Assembly: GCA_958510825.1 (NCBI GenBank)
Contig: OY294044.1
Coordinates: 71,250,095-71,314,094 of the forward strand
DNA from: Brachypterus glaber
Taxonomy: Eukaryota; Arthropoda; Insecta; Coleoptera; Kateretidae
Length of the DNA stretch: 64,000 nucleotides
Reading direction: 5' to 3'
Of this stretch, positions 56,285-64,000 are shown in pieces. Below the pieces are notes generated by a model. It saw only the letters and a list, made by a program, of their open reading frames with translations. It was not told the origin of the DNA and searched no databases. A program made the position numbers and the translations under genes. How positions within the stretch are numbered: position 1 is the first letter of the stretch; every line of letters begins with the position of its first letter.

Positions 56285-56716
56285 AAGGTCGATTCAGGCA
56301 TAATTATCACTAACTACACTAGACTAAATAAAGAAATTAAAAAATTAAGATAATTAAGAAACATAACCTTAAATTTTATAATAAATTTTCCGTGGTATGC
56401 AACAATAAGGTAAATGCCAAATGTACGAATTTTTAAAATACAGAGGTATCGCCATCTTCATTTTTATTTTTATACTTGGATAACGATTGTTTATAAAATT
56501 TTGCACTAAAGTTTGTGTATTTCAGAATTTCTTTTTATATGGTGTATTTTAAGATTCTATCATTATTTTATGGTATATTTTATACTTTATCTTAATTGTT
56601 GCATACCACGGAAAATTTATTATAGAATTTGAGGTTATGTTTCTTAATTTTATTAATTTATTAATTTTCTAATTCAGTTTAGTGTAGTTAGTGATAATTA
56701 TGCCTGAATCGACCTT
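56285..56716. repeat. 432-bp near-perfect palindrome
   Basis: AAGGTCGATTCAGGCATAAT then TATCACTAACTACACTA at the left is exactly mirrored at the right. Further in, AAGAAACATAACCT pairs with AGGTTATGTTTCTT, and TTTTCCGTGGTATGCAACAA with TTGTTGCATACCACGGAAAA. The arms are 120-150 bp around a ~160-bp centre. No target duplication could be fixed. The right end lies inside the candidate exon below. Confidence 0.85.
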
Positions 56717-56884
56717 GACTGTCGCAAACTGGGTAGTATTGATTATAATCAATATTTATTGCAGGGCAAGAACGCATTGAGGTAGGCACAAACATGCAGT
56801 TTCTTGGCCCATATTGTGTTTCAGTCAATACAGAAGCTAAAACATAATTTGTTTGCTGTCTGAGTAGCCGTACGTAATATTGCC
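56688..56884 (-). CDS. Candidate terminal exon with a Kazal-like motif
   Basis: Read on the minus strand, a long pyrimidine tract (TTTTTTTTGTAGTCATCTTCTTCGCAG, about 56885-56911) ends in a good splice acceptor. After it a 64-codon frame runs to TAA at 56690-56688: QYYVRLLRQQTNYVLASVLT, then NCMFVPTSMRSCPAI, then YYPVCDSQGRFRHNYH. C-P...Y-x-P-V-C-x-S-x-G resembles the core of Kazal-type protease inhibitor domains, but the usual later cysteines are absent and the C2-C3 spacing (13) is longer than the standard 7. Composition is less AT-rich than the surroundings. The last 29 bases lie in the palindrome at 56285-56716, so the domain may have been cut off. Upstream exons were not found. If instead read from the ATG at 56933, the N-terminus would be hydrophobic (LFSVFVIFFVVIFFAG), but that is translation of the pyrimidine tract. 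Confidence 0.35.
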
Positions 56885-56911
56885 CTGCGAAGAAGATGAC
56901 TACAAAAAAAA

Positions 56912-57727
56912 TTACAAAAACAGAAAACAACAAGAAAAGAAAGTAAAAAAGATACCAGAGAGTTCTGAGTATTGGTTCCGCTTTTTATTCGAAGAGAATC
57001 GCCAGGCCGATATAAGATTATAATCGATACATACATGAAGAGTACGCGGGGCTTACTAAAAACGACAAATTTTTATTAAATGCCCTTTTACCTAAAAACA
57101 GCTGAAATTGTTATTGTGTCACAATATTTTCTTATTAGTTTATTAATTTTTTGTAAGTTTGTTCTTTACCATTATTGCCAGTACTCTGGCAATATTTGGG
57201 ACGTGGGTTCCTAATAATGTCAGTATGCAATCTTTTTTAAAAAGCAATACATTTTTATTTTGAAGCTCCTGCAGTTTGTTTATTTTTTACAAGTGACTAA
57301 TTGCAGCTCTCCGTGCCGGAGTTTGTTTTGGTTTTTTGTTGTTTGGTGTTTTTTTTTTAATGAGGGGGCCTTGGTTTATGTTAACGTTGGTTTGGCGCGT
57401 CTGTTTGGTGATTTTTTTTTTTTTTGCAAAAAAAATTTTTTTATTTAAAATATACTGAAAAACGGTCAGCGCATGCACATGCGCAGTTTATCAAAATGCG
57501 GCATAAAGAGCTGCACATAAGACCTCCTTACCTTTTACCCATTAGAATAAAGATACGTTTATTCTTAATGCAGTAAAGTTTCAGGTGATTACAAATAAAT
57601 CTGAGTGCAGTAAAAAATGAAATGTCTTAACATAGCATTAATTGGCTCACCCACATTACTTATGAAAAAATTCACATTAAACAACCTAAAATAGAAACGC
57701 AAACATAAATCAGCTGGTTTGGACTTT
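56912..57727. other. Non-coding stretch
   Basis: Includes G/T-rich and A/T homopolymer runs near 57320-57440, which give mirror open frames of about 62 codons on both strands. No gene is recognised. Confidence 0.5.
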
Positions 57728-58145
57728 CACAAGTTTACAAAAAAAAAAGTCAGGACTATTTGACTGGACCATGGTATTCCTATGTATTTTGGCGCCCTGA
57801 ATCAGATCCCGGGGTCAGTTTTGCCTCATCGCGTCAGGAAAACGAGGTTTCAAGGTCATTTGAGGTCAAAATGGTGATTTTTTGGGAACGGCCCCGGGAC
57901 TATATCTCAAGCCACCTGTTAACTTCACGGGTAACTGTGTAGGTCTTGAATACTTTCTGAACGTTGAGATGTTGTCCAGGAGCCGCTCCCAAAACATCAC
58001 CATTTTGACCACCAAATGACCTTAAAATCTCGTTTTCCTGACGTGATGGGGAAAAACTGACCTCGGGATCTGATTCAGGGTGCCAAAATACCTAGGAATA
58101 CCATGGTCCGGTCAAATAGTCCTCACTTTTTTTTTGTAACCTGTG
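57728..58145. mobile_element. 418-bp foldback element
   Basis: The ends are CACAAGTTTACAAAAAAAAA and, inverted, CACAGGTTACAAAAAAAAAG. Then GTCAGGACTATTTGACTGGA, CCATGGTATTCCTA, GATC(C/T)CG and AAACGAGG(T)TT pair with their complements over ~150 bp per arm. The centre near 57900-57960 (CCGGGACTATATCTCAAGCC) is unpaired. The terminal pattern is shared with 5698-6204 and 52001-52240. Short open frames on both strands come from the symmetry. Confidence 0.85.
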
Positions 58146-58241
58146 TAATCTTTGACATTTGATATTTAACCACTGTTGTCAATGATACCTACTTTCAACT
58201 AATTTTAATTAATTTTTTAAGCACCATCCTAGTGTATATTA

Positions 58242-59282
58242 CACTGCAGCACATTAAATTCCCGATAACCTAAAAAATAGACATTTTATAAATTCAAATA
58301 TTTCGAAAACTAATTAATAGATTTGACTAATTCTTTTTTTGTTTTAATGCTTAAACATTCTCTACTTTTGTTTGTTTTAAGAATGATTATTTATTTTTTT
58401 TTTGTATTAACAGCAACAAATAATGTACAATAATGTTTCTTACCACATCTTCTAGGACTTGCATGGTACGCCACTGCAACTGTTTATCAAATTATTAAAG
58501 TCTTTCTTATTGCCCCAGTTTTAATGAACATTTTCTTTTTTCTTGTTTTACTTCTTTACTTCTGGTTTAGGAGATATGAGGATTTTCCTGAAAGTTGTCA
58601 TTTTTTCAGTCAACTCAAAAAGTACTAAATCAGCAGAGTTTTTTATTTTAAGCTCATGTCTTTTACTTCTTTTTCTACGTTTTTACTTCTTCTTCTACAG
58701 TTTCTTCATCCCAGGGCAACTTTTTATTGCCGTCTGACTAAGGCTTAACGGTGATTTCGCAGAACTGCCGTCGGACGGAGTTACCCTATTTTTTATTCTA
58801 CTCAAGTTTTTCAAACTCAATTTATATTTTTGATAAACTTGATTAAAAGAAAAACTTAACTCGGTTAAGCTTTAAATTTAAAGCACAGCATCAATCAAAT
58901 TCATGTAGAACTTTTTAAGTCAACTGAAAAAATGACAACTTTCAGGAAAATCCTGATATCTCCTAAACCAGAAAAATGTAAAAAAATAAATAAAAAATAT
59001 TCATTAAAACTGCGGCAATAAGAAAGACTTTAATAATTTGATAAACAGTTGCAGTGGCGTACCATGCAAGTCCTAGAAGATGGGGTAAAAAACATAGTTT
59101 TACATTATTTGTTGCTTTTAATACGAAAAAAAAAACAATCATTTAAAAAACAAACAAAAGTAGAGAATGTTTAAACTTCATAACAAAAAAAGAATCAGTG
59201 AAATGCATTAATTAGTTTTCGAAATATTTGAATTTAAAAAATGTCTATTTTTTGGGTGTCCGGAATTTAATGCGCGGCAGTG
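58242..59282. mobile_element. 1.04-kb foldback element, TA target (Tc1/mariner-like)
   Basis: The ends are CACTGCAGCACATTAAATTC and, inverted, CACTGCCGCGCATTAAATTC, each next to TA (58240-58241, 59283-59284). The arms pair over at least 350 bp, for example GGACTTGCATGGTACGCCAC with GTGGCGTACCATGCAAGTCC, and GAAAGTTGTCATTTTTTCAG with CTGAAAAAATGACAACTTTC. The centre, near 58700-58800 (GCGGAGTTACCC-type, GCCGTCGGACGGAG), is single copy. No transposase is present. Confidence 0.85.
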
Positions 59283-59284
59283 TA

Positions 59285-60419
59285 TATACAAATGTATGGT
59301 TTATTTGGCCTTATATAGTGTTTAGGTACTTAATTAAAGTAATTATATATCTCTCTGTATTATTATATTTTATTTGTTTATTGTTATTTTATAAAAGCAA
59401 ATTTGAAAAATCAATTAAAAAACATTTTAAAAATATTGCTGGAATATGTTGAAAAGTTTTTATTGAAAGCGATTTATGTTTTAAATAAAATCATGTTTTT
59501 GTTTCATAAATTTTATTTATAACTCACAATAAACGACGAGATTTTATATAGAATAATTTAAATTTTCTATGATTCTATCAAGTCACGTAATTGTCATTTG
59601 TCAACCATTTTTTAAAATACAAAAAAAAACAATATAAATATTGAGTGAATATTTTGAAAAATCAAGAATATTTTAATAATTTATACAGTTTTTTGGACAA
59701 TAAAAAAAGCTATTTTTTTACATAAAACCCATATAATAAATAACATCCAAACCAAAATAATAAATAATGATAATTTTTATATACCTACAGTTATAAGTGT
59801 TCCTAATTTCTGTTAAATAATTGACTATCTGGGGTGATAATTCTTTCTTAACTCGAGCGCGAATTGACACTAGTCTCTCCAATTTGGTTTAAATTTGGCG
59901 TAATATGAAATAGGGTTTTATTTGCTGGACTATTTTGCCCAAAAAAATGTTAACGAAGATACAGGGTGTCCGTTTTTCGAACTTAAGCATGGGTATCTGG
60001 GTTATTATAATAGATACAAGATAGGTTAAATTAGAAAAAAGTTGGGCATTTTTATATTGATCAATAATTACATAAGGCAACAAATTTTCAACATTTTAAA
60101 GTTGATTTGGATGTGACAACTGATTTTGGGTAATTTAGTTATGCTGATTTCGAATATAACTTCCGTTTTTGTCCATCACGTAAGGGTTTTGACCAACCGC
60201 ACAGTGGTATGGTAAGGTATGTTTCAAGTAATTTGCAAAAAGTCCAAATATATTTTCAACATATCCCGTTTTTCTAAACTGGAAAATGGCATTTTATTGA
60301 TAAAATTAAAAAATTATTTGCATCAATTAACGAAATGTGAGGAGGCGATTTAAAATAAAAATTTCGTGGCCCCTACATTTTTTGGACTAAAACATACCTG
60401 ATGACATAGGAAATCAATT
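59285..60419. other. Non-coding stretch, no gene recognised
   Basis: ACAGGGTGTCCGTTTTTCGAAC near 59962 resembles the start of a Tc1/mariner-type MITE, but no partner end was found. Confidence 0.45.
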
Positions 60420-61305
60420 TCCATTTGAAAAAAAATCGTAAAAGATACACTTTTTTGTTTAGAGGTATCTCAAAGCACTCAAACTTTGAAAAATATCGGT
60501 ACCTGTTTTTCGGATAAAAAGTGATTGTATATAAAATTAAGTAAATTTTGAAGGGTTTCTTTGGTAATATTTAGAAACAATACTAATTGTGAGAAAAAAA
60601 AAATTATATTCCTCCTCCCCTTAAGTTAGAACATAAAAAAACGCCAATTATTTAAAGATTTTGCGAAAATTTATTAAAAATGGGCATATTTAAAAGGACA
60701 TAACTTCCTTAGGAATGATTTTTTGTTCTTCATGAGTAAAAATTTACTTTTAAATGCATTTATCTTTAAAACTGTTAAAACTGCGATGTTAAACCACAAA
60801 AACTTTTTTGTGTATTTTTACATAAAAAAGTATTCCAACCAAAAAATAAAAAAAAAGTACACCAAAAAAAGTTTTAGGCAAAAAACAGAAAATCCACCCG
60901 GTTTCTAATCGAAATTATTTTTTTTACTCAACTTGAGGAAAAAAAATATGTCTTCTGTATAGTCATGTAGGTTAACATGTATATATGCTTATATACTAAT
61001 ATATAATTTTGCAGATTTTTTATTTAAAACAATTTTTTATGCACTTTTAAAAACTTGAAAAAATAAAAATTTTGCGAAATCTTCAAATAATTGGCGATTT
61101 TTTCATGTTCTAACTTAAGGGGAGGGGGGATATAATTGTTTTAGTTCTTACATAGTAGTATTGTTTCTAAATTACCAAAGAAACCCTCCAAAATTTCCTC
61201 AATTTTTATCGGTATCAGTTTTTATCCGAAAAACAGGTACCGATTTTTTTTTAAGTTTGAGTGCTTTGAGCTACCTCTAAAGATTTATCGATTTGGCTCA
61301 TTTTT
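60420..61305. mobile_element. ~890-bp foldback element
   Basis: Left-arm words AGAGGTATCTCAAAGCACTC, TATCGGTACCTGTTTTTCGG, GGTTTCTTTGGTAAT and CTCCCCTTAAGTTAGAACAT pair with right-arm ATGTTCTAACTTAAGGGGAG, ATTACCAAAGAAACC, CCGAAAAACAGGTACCGA and GAGTGCTTTGAGCTACCTCT. The arms are ~250 bp; the centre holds a Lys/Phe-rich chance frame (60723-60908). Exact ends are not resolved. Confidence 0.8.
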
Positions 61306-61315
61306 TAAACGGACA

Positions 61316-61687
61316 GGGGGTCGTGTTATACATCATTTGAAAGCTTATAATATTTTCTATTTAACTGTAAATTTTTTAATTTTTTTATTTTTTTTTTTGG
61401 GTTTAAAATAGGGTTGAAAATGGATATTTTTGTCAAAACTTCTCTAAAAAATCATATATTTTTTTTTTAATTAGTAATTTTATGATGAAAAAACGTAAAT
61501 TATATTTTTAAACTAATTTTTATTAATATAAATAAAAATTTACAAAAAAATATTAAAAAATCGAATTTTTAGCACAAAAAATTGAAAAATCAAAACCAAA
61601 AAAAATAGTTTAATAAATTAAAAAATATATAGTCTAATAGAGAATTTTATTTGCTTTAAAATGATGTATCACACGACCCCCTTTTAA
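61316..61687. mobile_element. 372-bp inverted-repeat unit beside the previous foldback
   Basis: GGGGGTCGTGTTATACATCATTT at the left pairs with AAATGATGTATCACACGACCCCC at the right. Inward pairing continues weakly through AT-rich arms. It may be the outer part of the same composite as 60420-61305. Confidence 0.65.
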
Positions 61688-62112
61688 AACAACTCCCCCC
61701 TATGCCCCTGCCCACATTTTAAGAGCTGAAAGTATTAAATATATGGTAAAAGATAGCTTAAGTTGTTTATTTAAAAGTTTTAAATTTGAAGTCCAAACCC
61801 CAACTCGTTCAAAAGTTAAGAGGGAGGGGGGGAATGACTTTTGGACCGCACTGTATACTATAACAGTGCACTGGCATTTTATATAACTTTTTTAGGTGTA
61901 AAAATATATAATTGGTATTTATTTCCAATTTATTGTCAATGATTTTTTAGTTGTGTGAATTATAGCCAAGCTCTAATGCAGTTCGGAAAATTTATGTATA
62001 TTGTACATTTGGGCTTACACATTGGAAGGTTATAGGGTTTAAATCAATATATGCATTTTATTTAAACCAATATTTTAACTGATAATAAACAGAGCTCCGA
62101 ATAAATAACCTC
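61688..62112. other. Non-coding stretch
   Basis: GACTTTTGGACCGCACTGTATA near 61837 looks like a right-hand Tc1/mariner-type end (inverted: TACAGTGCGGTCCAAAAGTC). Its left partner was not found. Confidence 0.45.
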
Positions 62113-62291
62113 TATACTGGAAATTCAATAAAACCTGCAGTGACTCATACCTCTACTGCTTTCATAAAAGGGGTCCGCCTTTGCGAAGCTTCGACGAAAT
62201 TACGCGAGTCGCACCCGAACTGCTATGATCTTCGCCTTTTACCACACATTCGCAACTGAGCCACTGCAGGTTTTATTGAATTTCTAGTATA
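62113..62291. repeat. Hairpin with 35-bp arms enclosing a GC-rich loop
   Basis: TATACTGGAAATTCAATAAA then ACCTGCAGTGACTCA pairs with TGAGCCACTGCAGGT then TTTATTGAATTTCTAGTATA (33 of 35 positions). The ~109-nt loop is GC-rich for the region (CGCGAGTCGCACCCGAACTG) and contains a further small stem TGCGAAGCTTCG. Confidence 0.85.
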
Positions 62292-63104
62292 TTAAGCTAA
62301 AAAACATTAAAAGTGATGAACAAAATAAAAAATGTATCAAAAAATTAAAATATGTTTTTAAAATAAAAAATAACAAGCCGTGAATATTTAATTCTTCACA
62401 TTCTATTTAGACTTTGCTTTTTTGCGGGGGGAAATCAATAATTTAAAAACAACTGATTTAATCTTTTTGTGATTTATCTAATGGAAACACATTATAACAG
62501 TAAATGACTATTTGATCAAATCAGTTTCGTAATTGATCTTAATATATTGGTCACGAGAAAATGGACCTGAAGGTAAAACAATGTTATTTGGGTTTTTGCG
62601 TTTTTGGATGCATTGGACATTTTTAGGCTTATACTCCCATAAAAATAATATCTTAATCCAACAAAAATAATTTGTTTGTACATACCGAGTAACTTTTATT
62701 TATATCCACCCCTAAAATTAAAATTAATCCTCATTCGATAAAAACGAAACGTGTGTTTTATTCAAGGTTATTCACAGAAGTGGACTATTTAAAGTTTATG
62801 GAGAACCAATAATTTTAAAAATCTGATATTTTGCCCTTTGGGGCTTTTGAATACGTCCAATCAATTAAAAATATTTTCATGCTTGTGCCAATTTCCAAAA
62901 TTTATACAGTGTCTCAGAGAGCACGTCAAATCTAACAAATTTTAAATAGCCATAATTCATTTTTTTCATTTAGTTAAAGAATTAAATTTGCTATAAAATG
63001 AATTACAGATACCCTATACCAAACATTAACCTAACCGTTTTCGAGCTATTTGCAAATTATTGTGAAAAAGCCGTATTTTTGTTAAAATTTGTTATATTTG
63101 TTAT
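62292..63104. other. Non-coding stretch, no gene recognised
   Basis: GAATACGTCCAA near 62850 also occurs near 31710. The sequence is otherwise unremarkable. Confidence 0.45.
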
Positions 63105-64000
63105 AATACAGGGTGTTAATGAGTACGTGTGCCAAAAGTATAGGACGTGTAGGAAATGCAAAAAGTTCCCATATATGTCCTAAAACGCCTCGCAAAGGAG
63201 CTACGCCCCTTCAAAAGGGGTTCTAAAACTCGATTTTTGTTTAATAAACCCGTTGTGTTAAAGCAACGAGGCTTTGCATGTGAACTAATCTTCTTCTTCT
63301 TCCTTTATTTTGGCCTTTTCTCAGTGAGATAATTAGCCAGATCCCTCTTAGTTACTCAGTTCACCAAGAGTGGTTCTTGTCTGGCTTTTCACCATGCCCA
63401 CTCCTGTTTTAATTATATAAAATTTCCAGTCTTCTGTAAGACCTTTTCTTTTTCTTTTCCTTCTTTTCTTTTCGTGTTTACTGTTAGTTGTGTTAGCTGT
63501 TGCCAAGGCAGTTTTTTCTAATTTATAATTATATTTGCGCATGCGCTAGTATATAAAAAATTTTGTACGTATAAAAACTTCTTCACGTGTTAGTTGCTTC
63601 CAAATCAAAGTTTATCAGCATTATAAATGATTAAAAAACATAAAATTTCCTTCTTACTCCAATATAATCACATGTTCGTCATTTTACTGCACATCTTCTA
63701 TACAAACACTATAAAATATATAAAATCGATTCTGGGGCATATCTAAGATAGCAAATAAATAAATAAATAACTAATACTAAAAGACTTGATGCTAAAAAAT
63801 TAAACGCGTTTAACGTATTACTAATTCCAGCCGAAAGTACATGTTACTCGTTTCACGATGAAAAGCAACTGTGAACTAATCTTAATAAGGCCCATCTTCG
63901 TATGTTATTTTCATGTGCTTACTTTAACCAAGGGCGTTCGAAACGGGGGGGCCTAATCAGTTTTTTGTCCCATACTTTTTTCTGTGTAACTTTTTTGTAA
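63105..64000 (+). repeat. Repeat family B copy, split by an insertion; runs off the window
   Basis: 63105-63292 and 63870-64000 together follow the uninterrupted copy at 45715-46055. The break falls in GTGAACTAATCTT, which is duplicated on both sides of the insert. The copy continues past the window end. Confidence 0.85.
63293..63869 (-). mobile_element. 577-bp retroposed insertion with GAAGAAG-type tail
   Basis: A 14-bp exact target duplication TGTGAACTAATCTT flanks it (63279-63292, 63870-63883). The left edge is CTTCTTCTTCC, which on the minus strand is a (GAA)n tail. A trinucleotide tail and long duplication indicate LINE-mediated insertion, for example a 5'-truncated RTE-type copy or a SINE; which one is not decided. 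A 64-codon minus-strand frame (63348-63542; KKRRKRKRKG, EDWKFYIIKTGVGM, SQTRTTLGELSN) is not recognised and may be a relic of an ORF2 C-terminus. Confidence 0.75.

Noticed and set aside
57260..57478. Overlapping ~62-codon frames on both strands
   Set aside because: Homopolymer and G/T-rich low-complexity DNA; no motif.

Overview
This window is AT-rich, gene-poor nuclear DNA from an animal, most probably an insect and possibly a beetle. The grounds are the mix of elements: several non-LTR retrotransposon families, a Transib transposon, a tRNA-type SINE, many small inverted-repeat transposons and long foldback elements, with almost no open host coding sequence. The species cannot be named from the sequence. 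One 200-base run of N (14924-15123) is an assembly gap inside a palindrome.

The clearest object is a nested pair at 23726-31586. A non-LTR retrotransposon (LOA/I/R1 type: endonuclease, reverse transcriptase and RNase H in one 1207-residue ORF2) lies between 13-bp target duplications. It is 5'-truncated inside ORF1. A Transib DNA transposon (24661-27536) has inserted into its ORF1. The insertion shows a 5-bp duplication CATCG, termini beginning CAC, and a minus-strand RAG1-like transposase broken by a single in-frame TAA. Taking the insertion out in silico leaves ORF1 in frame and running into ORF2 with a 7-nt overlap. A diverged 3' fragment of the same LINE family lies on the minus strand at 52722-53151.

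The rest, left to right. 1-7100: LINE remnant, 10-bp minisatellite, two small elements. 7100-9400: two copies of a ~650-bp repeat with a GC-rich hairpin at its end, with an old LINE fragment between them (third copy near 51 kb). 9900-15500: hairpins and foldbacks, including a hAT-like and a PIF/Harbinger-like element. 16.4-18.2 kb: inverted-repeat elements. 18.5-18.7 kb: a GC-rich island with two CRE sites and an RFX X-box-like site. 19.5-22.1 kb: tandem repeats, a TAA microsatellite and a long hairpin. 23.7-31.6 kb: the nested LINE and Transib. 35.4 kb: SINE. 36.8-40.1 kb: a composite element full of tandem duplications. 41.6-42.6 kb: an element with internal satellite. 43.8-50.3 kb: foldbacks and small elements. 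53.4-55.1 kb: a CACTA-like element holding a LINE fragment. 56.3-56.9 kb: a possible terminal exon with a Kazal-like motif whose end lies in a palindrome. 57.7-64 kb: more foldbacks, and a repeat interrupted by a retroposed insertion with a 14-bp duplication.

No complete host gene, rRNA, genuine tRNA or CRISPR array was found. Host exons too short or too diverged to see by eye could remain.
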